Positions 26,200 to 34,087 of a stretch of 34,087 nt of DNA are shown here, one piece after another. Source of the DNA: Gemmatimonadota bacterium (GTDB lineage: Bacteria > Gemmatimonadota > Gemmatimonadetes > Gemmatimonadales > Gemmatimonadaceae); contig CANIWQ010000020.1 in assembly GCA_947471365.1 (NCBI GenBank), positions 1-34,087 on the forward strand, read 5' to 3'. The position numbers and the translations under genes were made by a program. The notes under the pieces are model-generated. The model was given only the letters and a program-made list of their open reading frames with translations. It made no database searches and was not told the DNA's origin. How positions within the stretch are numbered: position 1 is the first letter of the stretch; every line of letters begins with the position of its first letter.

Positions 26200-27503
26200 C
26201 GGTCGATTTCTCCCATCACGATGTCAATCGAAGCATTAATCGCGATCACGTCGGAGAGCAGATGCCCCTCCACCATTTTCGGAATCGCGGAGAGGTTCAC
26301 AAAACTCGGCGGGCGAATGCGCCAGCGCGCCGGTTTCGAGGTGCCGTCCGACACGAAGTAGTAGCCCTTCTCGCCCTTCGGCGCCTCGACGGCGACGTAC
26401 GTCTCACCGATCGGAGGCCGCGGGCCTTCCATCACGTTCTTGAAGTGATGGATCATCGATTCCATCTCGCTGGTCGCTTTGTGCTTGGGCGGGAGGATGA
26501 CGCGCGGATCGTCGACATTCACCGGGCCGTCTGGGAGGCGCTTGACCGCCTGCTCAAGAATACGCACCGACTGCCGCATCTCTTCCATCCGTACGAGGTA
26601 CCGATCGTACACGTCGCCCTGATTGCCGACGGGGACTTCGAAGTCGTAGGTCTCGTAGTCGAGATACGGGAAGTCACGACGCACATCGTAGGCCACGCCG
26701 GAGGCACGTACCATCGGACCACTCAAACCGTAGTTGAGCGCTTCTTCGGGCCCCATGACGCCGAGCCCGATCGTGCGACCGACCCAGATGGCGTTCCTCG
26801 TGAGCATCCGGTCGCATTCGTCCAGCGTCTTCGGGAACGAGTAAAGGAACCCGTTGAGTCCCTCGAGCCATTTGTCCGGGATATCGGCCGCCATACCACC
26901 GACGCGCGAACCCGACGTCGTGAGGCGGGCCCCGAACCACCCTTCCAGCAGGTTGTAGATATTCTCGCGTTCCTGAAACGACCAGAGGAACGGCGTGTAC
27001 GCGCCGATGTCGATGCCGGTCGTTCCCATCCACACGAGGTGCGACGCGATGCGCGAGAGTTCCATCGCCATCACACGCAAGACCGTGCACCGCGGCGTGA
27101 TCTCAATGCCGAACAACCGCTCGGCACCGAGGGAGAAGGCGATGTTGTTACCGATGCAGTTGAGATAATCCTCGCGATCCGTCCACGGGATGATCTGGTT
27201 GTACTGCCGGTACTCGCCAATCTTCTCAAAGCCGCAATGGAGATAGCCGACGTGCGGAATGCAGCGCACCACGGTTTCACCGTCGAGCTCGAGCACCAGT
27301 CGCAACACGCCATGCGTAGCCGGGTGTTGCGGACCGATGTTGATGAGCATGTGCTCACCGCCGAGATCCGGCTCGAGGCTGGGTGGCGCTTCGAGCGCCA
27401 CGGCGGCACCGCCGGACGTGACGATCGGTACGCGCTGCGGCCGTCCTTCACGGTCGAGGCCCGACGTGGAGAGCTCAACTTCAATGGTACGCTTGGTCGC
27501 CAT
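26196..27503 (-). CDS. nuoD: NADH-quinone oxidoreductase subunit D
   Basis: This 435-residue subunit, related to the large subunit of NiFe hydrogenases, lines the quinone-binding site next to cluster N2. The loop IGPQHPATHGVLRLVLELDG carries the conserved quinone-site histidine. The [NiFe] ligand cysteines are absent, as expected for NuoD. The C-terminus ends in VMGEIDR. The ATG at 27503-27501 is 3 bases after the nuoC stop. Separate nuoC and nuoD genes contrast with the fused nuoCD of E. coli. Confidence 0.97.
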   Translation of the reverse strand: MATKRTIEVELSTSGLDREGRPQRVPIVTSGGAAVALEAPPSLEPDLGGEHMLINIGPQHPATHGVLRLVLELDGETVVRCIPHVGYLHCGFEKIGEYRQYNQIIPWTDREDYLNCIGNNIAFSLGAERLFGIEITPRCTVLRVMAMELSRIASHLVWMGTTGIDIGAYTPFLWSFQERENIYNLLEGWFGARLTTSGSRVGGMAADIPDKWLEGLNGFLYSFPKTLDECDRMLTRNAIWVGRTIGLGVMGPEEALNYGLSGPMVRASGVAYDVRRDFPYLDYETYDFEVPVGNQGDVYDRYLVRMEEMRQSVRILEQAVKRLPDGPVNVDDPRVILPPKHKATSEMESMIHHFKNVMEGPRPPIGETYVAVEAPKGEKGYYFVSDGTSKPARWRIRPPSFVNLSAIPKMVEGHLLSDVIAINASIDIVMGEIDR

Positions 27504-27506
27504 TGG

Positions 27507-28193
27507 TTACTCCCCCGTCCGATCGCCGCCGGCGAGGCGCGCGCGCATATCGAGCGGCAGATCTTCGAACGCGTCGGCAATCGATAGTTCTTCCATCGAA
27601 TAGCGCGATTCGGGAGCTGCCGCGAGTGCGTTGGTGAGTTGCTGCGAGCGCGAGAACCGTCCGCGGAGCGGAAAGTCTTTGCGCAACGGGTGTCCTTCCG
27701 TGAAGGACTCCCAGAGTAAAATGCGGCGCAGGTCAGGATGTCCCGTGAACGTGATGCCGAACATGTCGAAGGTCTCGCGCTCAAGCCAATCAGCGCCCTT
27801 GTAGATGTCCCACACACTCGGCACGGCGAGCGGCGCGTCCTTGGCCAGCTGCACCTTGAGACGCAAGAAGCGGCGGTACTTGACGGAGCGCAGGTGCCAC
27901 ACGACTTCCATCGGCTGCGACAGATCGCGGTATTCGACGGCCGTGACGTCCGAGAGATAGTCGTAGCACTCGCTGGGCTCGTCGTGCAGCCACTGAACCA
28001 CGTCGTGCAGCTGATCAGCCGCGACGAACAGGGTGGTCTCGCCCCAACCGACGATGGAGCGCAGGACGGCACCAGGGAAACGAGCGGCGACGGTCGTGGC
28101 CGACGGATTGGCGGCTCCGCCACGATGCGGAACCCGCTTCGGCGTCGAGGGCTGATCGCCCTCGGGATGATAGATCGTGAATCCGGTCGTCAT
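27507..28193 (-). CDS. nuoC: NADH-quinone oxidoreductase subunit C
   Basis: This 228-residue peripheral-arm subunit stabilises NuoD and NuoB. Family motifs are [15 protein letters not shown], then the signature around [20 protein letters not shown] and [20 protein letters not shown] proline- and basic-rich N-terminal extension (residues 10-30) precedes the conserved domain. The ATG at 28193-28191 overlaps the nuoB stop by 4 bases (ATGA). Confidence 0.96.
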   Translation of the reverse strand: MTTGFTIYHPEGDQPSTPKRVPHRGGAANPSATTVAARFPGAVLRSIVGWGETTLFVAADQLHDVVQWLHDEPSECYDYLSDVTAVEYRDLSQPMEVVWHLRSVKYRRFLRLKVQLAKDAPLAVPSVWDIYKGADWLERETFDMFGITFTGHPDLRRILLWESFTEGHPLRKDFPLRGRFSRSQQLTNALAAAPESRYSMEELSIADAFEDLPLDMRARLAGGDRTGE

Positions 28194-28828
28194 GGGGCCG
28201 ACCGGGTTTGGTGCACCGAGTTACCAAACGGCTCCGAGAGCTCGTCGATGCGGTCGGGCGGGAGATAGAGCTTGCTCCGCGGATCCGGCTGCATCTCGTT
28301 GCGCAGCGTCTTACTCGACATTTGTTCCTGCATGATCTTCTTCTGCAGCATCATGATGCCGTGGATCAGCGCTTCGGGGCGCGGTGGGCAGCCGGGCACG
28401 TAGACGTCGATCGGGATGATCGTGTCGATGCCCTGCACAACCGCGTACGTGTCGAACATGCCACCCGTGCTCGCGCAGGCTCCCATGGAGATGGCCCACT
28501 TGGGCTGCGGCATTTGCTGCCAAATGCGGCGCAGAACGGGAGCCAGCTTAAAGGGGACGCGACCCGCGCAGATCAGGAGATCCGCTTGGCGGGGCGAAAA
28601 ACTCATGCGCTCCATGCCGAAGCGTGCGAGATCGAACTTACTGGCTGCCGTGGCCATGAATTCGATGGCGCAGCAGGCCGTGCCGAACGGCATTGGCCAT
28701 AGCGAATTGGAGCGACCCCAGTTGACGAGGAAGTCGAGTCGCGTCGCGACCCACCCATCCTGCATCGTGGGGTCGAACGTGACGGTGGAGGGGGCGTGGC
28801 CATTTTCCGGCTGACTGATCAATCCCAC
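28190..28828 (-). CDS. nuoB: NADH-quinone oxidoreductase subunit B (cluster N2)
   Basis: This subunit binds the terminal 4Fe-4S cluster N2 that reduces quinone. Ligands are the tandem C52-C53 in [12 protein letters not shown]118 in [10 protein letters not shown] and C147 in VPGCPPRPE. There is no suitable ATG near the expected N-terminus. I choose GTG at 28828-28826, which has GGGAG 7 bases upstream and gives 212 residues. A TTG at 28822-28820 that overlaps the nuoA TGA by 4 bases is the main alternative. The far upstream ATG at 28990 would place 54 residues inside nuoA in another frame and is rejected. Confidence 0.93.
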   Translation of the reverse strand: MGLISQPENGHAPSTVTFDPTMQDGWVATRLDFLVNWGRSNSLWPMPFGTACCAIEFMATAASKFDLARFGMERMSFSPRQADLLICAGRVPFKLAPVLRRIWQQMPQPKWAISMGACASTGGMFDTYAVVQGIDTIIPIDVYVPGCPPRPEALIHGIMMLQKKIMQEQMSSKTLRNEMQPDPRSKLYLPPDRIDELSEPFGNSVHQTRSAP

Positions 28829-29226
28829 TGGAGTGCTCCCTTCTTCCAGACGTAGGCAAACCCAACGACGAGAATCACCATAAACACGAGCATCTCGTTG
28901 AGTCCAAAGAATGAAACTTGCGCGGGTGGGCAGATACCGGCGACGGTCAGCGGAATGCTGCACGACAGCTGTCGGTAGTACGCACTCCACGGAATCATGA
29001 ACACCGTTTCAATGTCGAACACGATGAACAGCATCGCGACCATGTAGAACTTGACCGAGAATCGCTCGCGGGCGTCGCCCAGCGGCGGGATGCCGGATTC
29101 GTACGGCATCTGTTTCTCGGGCGTCGGTCGCGGACGAAGTGTCCATGCCGAAAGGCCGATAATGATTGCGGCATTCGCGATGACGAAGCCGACGAGGAGT
29201 AGAACCGGAAGGTAGGTGCGGTCCAT
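28819..29226 (-). CDS. nuoA: NADH-quinone oxidoreductase subunit A, with an inserted two-cysteine loop
   Basis: This 135-residue subunit has three membrane helices and forms part of the junction near the quinone site. The conserved [20 protein letters not shown] loop precedes helix two ([19 protein letters not shown]), and the C-terminal [17 protein letters not shown] is the family end. Between helices two and three there is an extra segment, about residues 84-108, containing C89 and C99; usual NuoA proteins have a short loop here. The ATG at 29226-29224 has AAAGG four bases upstream. It is the first gene of the operon. Confidence 0.96.
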   Translation of the reverse strand: MDRTYLPVLLLVGFVIANAAIIIGLSAWTLRPRPTPEKQMPYESGIPPLGDARERFSVKFYMVAMLFIVFDIETVFMIPWSAYYRQLSCSIPLTVAGICPPAQVSFFGLNEMLVFMVILVVGFAYVWKKGALQWD

Positions 29227-29245
29227 TTTGCCTTTAATAGTCGCT

Positions 29246-29261
29246 CGTGAAAAAGTTCACG
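29246..29261. other. Short inverted repeat in the nuoA leader
   Basis: CGTGAA and TTCACG flank AAAG, giving a 6-bp stem in the predicted 5' leader of nuoA, about 20 bases before the start codon. It could be an operator half-site pair or a weak RNA hairpin. No known motif is recognised. Confidence 0.4.
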
Positions 29262-29278
29262 AAGTTTTCCAACTTGTA

Positions 29279-29308
29279 AACTTACCGAGCGTGTGGGAAA
29301 CATGTCAA
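29279..29308 (-). promoter_or_regulatory. Candidate promoter of the nuo operon
   Basis: A perfect -35 hexamer TTGACA (29308-29303, minus strand) is followed after 18 bp by TAAGTT (29284-29279), a weak -10 box. This would start transcription roughly 45 bases before nuoA. The -35 element lies directly against the terminator of the preceding gene. The -10 match is poor, so the exact pairing is tentative. Confidence 0.45.
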
Positions 29309-29313
29309 CGACA

Positions 29314-29349
29314 AACGCGGCTCCCGAACGGAGGTTCGGGAGCCGCGTT
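29314..29349 (-). terminator. Strong hairpin terminator after the amidohydrolase gene
   Basis: A perfect 16-bp stem (arms 29314-29329 and 29334-29349) encloses a 4-base loop. It starts 22 bases after the amidohydrolase stop and on the minus strand is followed by TTGTCGTTGACATGTTT, moderately T-rich. It separates this gene from the nuo operon. Confidence 0.75.
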
Positions 29350-29371
29350 GTGCCAGGCCGCTGGAACGGGC

Positions 29372-32300
29372 CTAGGGCTTGATCCCAGCTTTCGGGTTGG
29401 GGATGACCGTCACCCACGGCTGCACCGGCATTTTCTGCTGCTTCGGATAGACCTCATCCAGGGTATTGGCGTCAAACAGTCGGCCGTTTTTCATCACCAG
29501 AGCCACGGAGTTGGTATTCCGGATATCCGTCAGCGGGTTACGGTCCAGCACGAGAATATCGGCCAGCTTCCCTGGCTCCAGGGAGCCCACATCCGCGTCG
29601 AGTCCGATCGCCTCCGCCCCGACGATAGTGGCGGCCCGGAGCGCGTCGTGCTGCGAGAGCCCGCCGCTCTGGAGGAGCCAGATCTCCCAGTGCATGCCCA
29701 ATCCCTGGAGCTGTCCATGGCTGCCCACGCCGATGCGACCACCCGCGGCGACGGTCTTGGCGACGTCCTCCGCGTGCTGCCACATCGCGTATTCCTCCTT
29801 GAGCGCAAAGCCAGCCGGCCCAGGCGAGTTCCCCATGCCGCGCCGGCGGACTTTCTCGTTGAAGTCGGTTGGGTGCGTGAAATGGCGCAGTTTCGCGTCG
29901 CCGAGCAGGTCCTCCGACTGGTAAAACCACCCTTCACCAAAGGGGCCGCCGTATTCCACGATCAGCGTCGGCGAGTTGGTGACCTGCGTGCCTTTGTACC
30001 ACTCGAATACGTCAGCGAACTTCGGCGTGATCGGCAGGGTGTGTTCGATTCCCGGATAGCCATCGAGTCCGTGGGTGATGTCGAGCTTGTGATCGAGGCC
30101 ACCTTCGGTGGTCGGCATAATGCCGAGTTCCTTGGCCGCCATGATGACCCACTGCCGCTGCTGGCGATTGCCGGTCATGTACATCTTGAGCGTCTTGGTG
30201 TCGTAATACAGCGCGTACCGCTTGAGGATAGTGCGTGCATGGTCGAGATCGCGGATCTGCTCCATTTCGAACACGCCGGGACCCGTCGTGTAGATACGCG
30301 GCCCGACCACTTCCCCGCTCTCCACGCGATCTGCATACGAGAGAAAATCGGTGGTGGCAGTCTGCGGATCGCGCGTGGTGGTGGTGCCGTATGCGAGCGT
30401 GGCTTGAAACTGCCACACCTGCGACGAGTGGATCGACGGAATCAGCCACTGCGGATGGTAGTGGAGATCCACAAAGCCGGGCATGACGGTCTTCCCCGTC
30501 ACATCGACGGTGTGCGTTCCCGCCGGCACCGTCACGGAGCCGCGTGCGCCGATGGCCACAATCCGATTGTCCTTCACGAGCACGTCGGCGTTCTCGATGA
30601 TCTCCTTTCCCTTCATCGTGATGGCACGGCCGCCACGGAAGAGGACGCTGCCGCGCGGCGTCTCGCGCGTTGCTGTCACGACAATGCGCTGTTCTGCCGG
30701 CTTGTACCCTGGCGCTTCTTTCTTAGTGGTGTCCGCCTTCGGCGCCGGAGCGGTCGCGCTGTCCTTCTTGACGGAGGCCTTGGCGCGGGCGTCGGCTTTG
30801 AGCGAATCGTCCACGACCTTGGCGCGATCGAGATCAAAGGTCCAGAGCGCATTCGCCAGCGACCACATCACCTTGCGGCCATCATTCGACCAGGTGGCGA
30901 ACTCGCCGCCGACGTCGTTGAGCTTGCGCACTGGCACCGGAGTGGCGGCAAGCATGGCCACCGACACGCTCGGAGCCGTGGCGCCGAGCTGCGGGACCGT
31001 CACGGTGTAGATGTTCATCCCCACCGTCGCGAGCGCTTGATCGCCTCGCGGCGCCATGAGCACAAGATCAGCGGCGGGTGGAGCGAGCGGGTTCGGTTCC
31101 GCTTGGTCATCGCCGACGTACAGGCGAGCGGCACGTCCGCCCATGTCGTGCTTGGACTCGCGCGCCGCGAGACCGGCGTCGAGCGTGCGCTGCGCACTCG
31201 TGCCAGCCGCACTCGGCGACATCGGGCCCGTCACCTTGAGGTGCGAGCGCATGTCGGTACCGTCCCAGCGGAACGAGACGAGGCCGTCGCGGCGGCCATA
31301 CGCGTAGATGCGTTCGGAGTTCGCGGTAAAGTGCGGCGTGCCCAATCCGCCCGTCGGCATGATGAGCGTTGCCGGTCCGCCCGTCGCCGGGATGGCGACG
31401 AAATCAGCGGCAGCGGGCCCCATGAACATGCCGCTGGCTTCCTGCAGCTCACGCGCGGCAGCGCGCACGGCGACCAAGCGATCGCCGGTCGGGGCCCATG
31501 CGATGTCCGTGTAGAGACCCGAGTGTTGCGTGAGCGTGGAGATCACGGGCGCCGTTTTCTTGGGCTGCCAGCTGGCCCGCATAATCTGCCCACCCTGGGC
31601 GTCCTGCCAAGTGACGAATGCGAGGGACTTGGAATCCGGAGCCCACGCCGAACCGAACTCGCCAATCTCGCTGTTGGTGACACGGGTCGGCTTGCCGTTG
31701 GGCAACTCCATCACCCAAAGGCGGTCGAGCGCCGTAAACGCGAGCTTGGTGCCATCGGGCGAGGGCGCGATGTCGCGAATCTGATGGGCGTTGAACGTCG
31801 GCGATGTGTCGACGCGATTGGCGAACTTCACCTCCGGCCCCATCGCCATCTTCACGTGCGCTTCAAACGGAATCTTTGTGGCGGCGGAGCGATCGACCGG
31901 TACGCGCCACATCTCACCGCCGTATGAGACGACGATGGCCTTGGAATCCGGCGTAAAGGAGAAGCCCGGGTAGGCGTCGAGCGGAGAGACCGATTCGGTT
32001 TCGTCGCGCTGCACAGGGAACGCGAGCCAATCTTCTTCCTGCGTGGAGAGGTTGCGAATGCGCAGGCCCGTCTTGGTTTCAAAACGCGAGGCGTACACCA
32101 ACCAGACGCCATCCGGCGAGAGCGTCGGACGGAATCCAGAGCCAAACCGGGTCGTCATCTGCGAGCTTTTGCCGTTCTCTCGGTCGTAGACATGCAGCTG
32201 GAACGTCGGTCCAATAGAGTTGTACTGCCAGTTCCCGAGACGGGTGGCGTACCAGAGGTAGCGCGGATCCTTCCCAAAGGCGGCGCCGATCGCTTTCTCC

Positions 32301-32854
32301 TCCTTGGGGGCGCCGGCGTTGAGTGGCATACCGGTGCCGCCGTCGACGTTGTACACCCAAAGTTTTCCAGCGCCAAAGCCAGCCCATTTTGTGCCGATGA
32401 TGTACTTGCCGTCGGGCGTCCATTCCGGCGAGGCAAAGTTCGCATCGTTGCCCTTCGAGATCTGTGTCGTATCCTTGCTGTCGAGCGCCATCGTCCAGAC
32501 GTTGTCGCCGCCGCTCCGATCGGAGATAAAGGCGATGCTCTTGCCATCCGGAGAGAAGCGCGGCTGCGAGTTGTACGCCATGCCGCTCGTAATAGCCGCG
32601 GCAGTGCCGCCGCCGATGGGAAGCGTATAAAGCTGACCGAGCATATCAAACACGATCGTCTTGCCATCCGGCGACACGTCGAGCGAGAGCCAGGTGCCCT
32701 TGGTGGTGGTGAACTCGTGGGTGCGTGCGGCCTTGAGCGGGAGCGCGGCGGCCGGCGGGGCGCCGGCGGCTGGGGCACCCTGTGCGGCGAGCGCCGAGGG
32801 GCTGCCGGACAACACAAGCGCCGCGAGGGTGGCGCGCGAGAAACGTTTCAACAT
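29372..32854 (-). CDS. Exported TolB-like beta-propeller/amidohydrolase fusion protein
   Basis: This 1160-residue protein begins with a signal peptide (LKRFSRATLAALVLSGSPSA, cleavage probably after ALA). Residues about 50-480 carry around eight PD40/WD40-like repeats with the SPDGK/F-x-SDRSG signature of TolB propellers. A Lys/Ala/Pro-rich linker lies near 680-722. From about 735 to 1135 is an imidazolonepropionase-like amidohydrolase domain with VMPGFVDLHYHPQ (metal histidines near 798), a lysine near 890, histidines near 920 and 936, and VGSLEPGKLADILVLDRNPL. The usual last metal ligand Asp (GTD) is replaced by GVGSHGQ near 1042. Start ATG has AGAGGT 9 bases upstream. Substrate unknown; a cyclic amide or dipeptide hydrolase in the periplasm is possible. 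Confidence 0.88.
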   Translation of the reverse strand: MLKRFSRATLAALVLSGSPSALAAQGAPAAGAPPAAALPLKAARTHEFTTTKGTWLSLDVSPDGKTIVFDMLGQLYTLPIGGGTAAAITSGMAYNSQPRFSPDGKSIAFISDRSGGDNVWTMALDSKDTTQISKGNDANFASPEWTPDGKYIIGTKWAGFGAGKLWVYNVDGGTGMPLNAGAPKEEKAIGAAFGKDPRYLWYATRLGNWQYNSIGPTFQLHVYDRENGKSSQMTTRFGSGFRPTLSPDGVWLVYASRFETKTGLRIRNLSTQEEDWLAFPVQRDETESVSPLDAYPGFSFTPDSKAIVVSYGGEMWRVPVDRSAATKIPFEAHVKMAMGPEVKFANRVDTSPTFNAHQIRDIAPSPDGTKLAFTALDRLWVMELPNGKPTRVTNSEIGEFGSAWAPDSKSLAFVTWQDAQGGQIMRASWQPKKTAPVISTLTQHSGLYTDIAWAPTGDRLVAVRAAARELQEASGMFMGPAAADFVAIPATGGPATLIMPTGGLGTPHFTANSERIYAYGRRDGLVSFRWDGTDMRSHLKVTGPMSPSAAGTSAQRTLDAGLAARESKHDMGGRAARLYVGDDQAEPNPLAPPAADLVLMAPRGDQALATVGMNIYTVTVPQLGATAPSVSVAMLAATPVPVRKLNDVGGEFATWSNDGRKVMWSLANALWTFDLDRAKVVDDSLKADARAKASVKKDSATAPAPKADTTKKEAPGYKPAEQRIVVTATRETPRGSVLFRGGRAITMKGKEIIENADVLVKDNRIVAIGARGSVTVPAGTHTVDVTGKTVMPGFVDLHYHPQWLIPSIHSSQVWQFQATLAYGTTTTRDPQTATTDFLSYADRVESGEVVGPRIYTTGPGVFEMEQIRDLDHARTILKRYALYYDTKTLKMYMTGNRQQRQWVIMAAKELGIMPTTEGGLDHKLDITHGLDGYPGIEHTLPITPKFADVFEWYKGTQVTNSPTLIVEYGGPFGEGWFYQSEDLLGDAKLRHFTHPTDFNEKVRRRGMGNSPGPAGFALKEEYAMWQHAEDVAKTVAAGGRIGVGSHGQLQGLGMHWEIWLLQSGGLSQHDALRAATIVGAEAIGLDADVGSLEPGKLADILVLDRNPLTDIRNTNSVALVMKNGRLFDANTLDEVYPKQQKMPVQPWVTVIPNPKAGIKP

Positions 32855-33059
32855 CAGCTGTGACCTCTAAGGAACCGGGACGACCAACGAAATCCGGCGA
32901 ACAATGCGCGGAAGGTACGACCGACGCGGGGCGACTGCTAGGGTGCGGGGTTCGCTCACGGAGCCCCTGCCGTCCTGCCGGCGGGAGGTTATCTTCTGGC
33001 GGACTGCGCGGCACGCACGCCGCGCCGCGCGCTGGCCTCCCTTGCTGCTACGAGCCCCG
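32855..33059. other. Divergent intergenic region between the amidohydrolase gene and dcd
   Basis: This 205-bp region must hold promoters for both divergent genes. The minus-strand gene has an AGAGGT ribosome binding site at its start. For dcd, TATCTT at 32990-32995 could be a -10 box, but no matching -35 element is visible. A GC-rich stretch near 33005-33035 precedes dcd. I see no reading frame here that deserves a call. Confidence 0.5.
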
Positions 33060-33614
33060 ATGTCGATCAAGAACGATCGCTGGATTACGATGATGGCCAA
33101 AGAACATGGCATGATCGAACCATTCGAGAGTAGCCAGCAGCGTGACGGCGTGGTGAGTTACGGCGTGAGTGCCTACGGCTACGATATGCGCGTGGCGCGC
33201 GAGTTCAAGATCTTCACGAACGTGCTCAGTTCGATCATCGACCCCAAGCACTTCGACCCCAAGTCGTTCGTCGAATTCGAAGGCGATGTGTGCATCGTGC
33301 CGCCAAACTCCTTTGCGCTGGCTCGCTCCGTGGAATACTTCCGGATACCGCGCAAGGTGATGACAATCACCGTCGGGAAGTCCACGTACGCGCGCTGTGG
33401 CATTATCACCAACGTCACACCGTTTGAGCCGGAATGGGAAGGCTACGTGACGCTCGAAATCTCCAATACCACACCCCTGCCGGCCAAGATCTACGCCAAT
33501 GAGGGGATTGCGCAGGTGCTGTTCTTTGAGGGCGACGAAGAGCCCGAAGTCAGCTACAAGGACAAGAAGGGCAAGTATCAGGGACAGGTGGGCGTGACGT
33601 TGCCGAAGATTTAG
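33060..33614 (+). CDS. dcd: dCTP deaminase
   Basis: This 184-residue enzyme deaminates dCTP to dUTP, or to dUMP in bifunctional forms, to supply dTMP synthesis. The fold signature is [13 protein letters not shown], then [20 protein letters not shown] and the catalytic glutamate E133 in [14 protein letters not shown]. The C-terminus contains [12 protein letters not shown]. The frame is open from 32904, but the ATG at 33060 ([12 protein letters not shown]) gives the standard N-terminus and length. There is no clear Shine-Dalgarno. It is the only plus-strand gene in the window and ends at an intrinsic terminator. Whether it is mono- or bifunctional cannot be told from sequence alone. Confidence 0.95.
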   Translation: MSIKNDRWITMMAKEHGMIEPFESSQQRDGVVSYGVSAYGYDMRVAREFKIFTNVLSSIIDPKHFDPKSFVEFEGDVCIVPPNSFALARSVEYFRIPRKVMTITVGKSTYARCGIITNVTPFEPEWEGYVTLEISNTTPLPAKIYANEGIAQVLFFEGDEEPEVSYKDKKGKYQGQVGVTLPKI

Positions 33615-33636
33615 GGCGGCACGGTCCGAGAACACA

Positions 33637-33670
33637 AGAGGCGCCGATAATCATCGGCGCCTCTTTGTTT
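33637..33670 (+). terminator. Rho-independent terminator after dcd
   Basis: Arms AAGAGGCGCCGAT (33637-33649) and ATCGGCGCCTCTT (33654-33666) form a perfect 13-bp stem with a 4-base loop, followed by TGTTTATC. It lies 22 bases after the dcd stop, between convergent dcd and sdhB, and may also help stop sdhB transcription from the other side, although the T-rich tail is better on the plus strand. Confidence 0.85.
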
Positions 33671-33697
33671 ATCACGCTTCACCAGCGCAGCGTATGA

Positions 33698-34087
33698 TCA
33701 CCCTGCGCCCATCTCCGCCTTCTCCTCGCGCTTGGTTGCCGAGGCCCAGATATAGTCTCGGTTCATCTGCACAATAGAATCAATCGAAATCCCCTTCGGG
33801 CACGCCTCCTGGCACTCCCCGAACAGCGTGCACCCGCCGAACGATTCGAGATCCATCTGTGCCACCATGCTGAGCGCGCGCCGGTACCGTTCGGGCTGCC
33901 CCTGCGGCAAGCGACCGAGATGGGTAATCTTCGCCGAGGTAAAGAGCGACGCAGACGCATTCGGGCACGCCGCCACGCAGGCGCCGCATCCAATGCACGC
34001 CGCTGCGTCCATGGCTTCATCAGCGTCCTGCTTGGAAATCGGAAGACCGTTGGCGTCTTGCGCGGAGCCCGTGGCGGCGGAAATAAA
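33698..34087 (-). CDS. sdhB: Succinate dehydrogenase iron-sulfur subunit (C-terminal part, cut by window edge)
   Basis: The last 129 codons are present; the frame is open through the right edge, so the 2Fe-2S N-terminal domain lies outside. The 4Fe-4S motif CIGCGACVAACP and the 3Fe-4S motif CTLFGECQEACPKGISIDSI are diagnostic, and the segment HLGRLPQGQPERYRRALSMV is typical of the SdhB of menaquinone-using bacteria with a single-cytochrome-subunit enzyme. An in-frame ATG at 34012 is internal and not the start. The enzyme oxidises succinate at the membrane, or works in reverse as fumarate reductase. The partner sdhA and sdhC would be expected just beyond the edge. Confidence 0.93.
   Translation of the reverse strand, partial: FISAATGSAQDANGLPISKQDADEAMDAAACIGCGACVAACPNASASLFTSAKITHLGRLPQGQPERYRRALSMVAQMDLESFGGCTLFGECQEACPKGISIDSIVQMNRDYIWASATKREEKAEMGAG

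Noticed and set aside
29216-31927. A 903-codon open frame on the plus strand, opposite the amidohydrolase gene
   Set aside because: It is antisense to a well-conserved gene and is arginine- and histidine-rich without any recognisable domain, as expected for a codon-bias shadow in GC-rich DNA.
1-34087. Mobile element, prophage or defence system
   Set aside because: No transposase, integrase, phage or toxin-antitoxin genes are visible, and every sizeable gene belongs to core metabolism or a common family.

Overview
The window is a dense, high-GC, chromosomal housekeeping region from a bacterium that makes menaquinone by the futalosine route. Gene content, protein style and the complex I/menaquinone/succinate dehydrogenase setting fit a member of the Gemmatimonadota (Gemmatimonas-like). 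That assignment is my inference from recognised protein families, not from a search. I see no tRNA, rRNA, CRISPR array, prophage or insertion sequence. Almost everything is on the minus strand; only dcd is on the plus strand.

Left part (1-8293, read right to left): a fatty acid/phospholipid operon in the widespread order yceD-rpmF-plsX-fabH-fabD-fabG-acpP-fabF. It runs with 2-bp gaps into the menaquinone genes mqnE and mqnA, followed after about 110 bp by mqnC, which is cut by the window edge. A sigma70-like promoter lies so close to the yceD ATG that the first message may be leaderless. A 22-bp tandem repeat fills the fabH-fabD spacer and includes the fabH stop codon.

Middle part (8464-14870): ndk, sucD and sucC (succinyl-CoA synthetase), then a UPF0182 membrane protein and a phosphoglucomutase/phosphomannomutase that abut each other. 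A small array of three 14-bp units, each starting GTTAAC, sits between sucD and ndk.

Right-centre (14940-29226): a complete 14-gene complex I operon, nuoA to nuoN, in canonical order. Most neighbours overlap by 1 or 4 bases, which suggests translational coupling. A candidate promoter lies upstream of nuoA and a rho-independent terminator follows nuoN. Several annotated starts needed correction inward (nuoB, nuoF, nuoJ, nuoK). Details worth noting are a histidine-rich loop in NuoL, a cysteine pair in an inserted NuoA loop, and the N7 cluster motif in NuoG.

Right end (29372-34087): a large exported TolB-like propeller/amidohydrolase fusion, then divergent dcd (dCTP deaminase) and the C-terminal part of sdhB cut by the right edge.

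Taken together the window links carbon flow through succinyl-CoA and succinate, NADH oxidation by complex I, the menaquinone that accepts the electrons, and membrane lipid synthesis. I did not find a clearly novel multi-gene system; the points of interest are local: an altered radical-SAM motif in MqnE, repeats, a leaderless promoter, and unusual subunit insertions.
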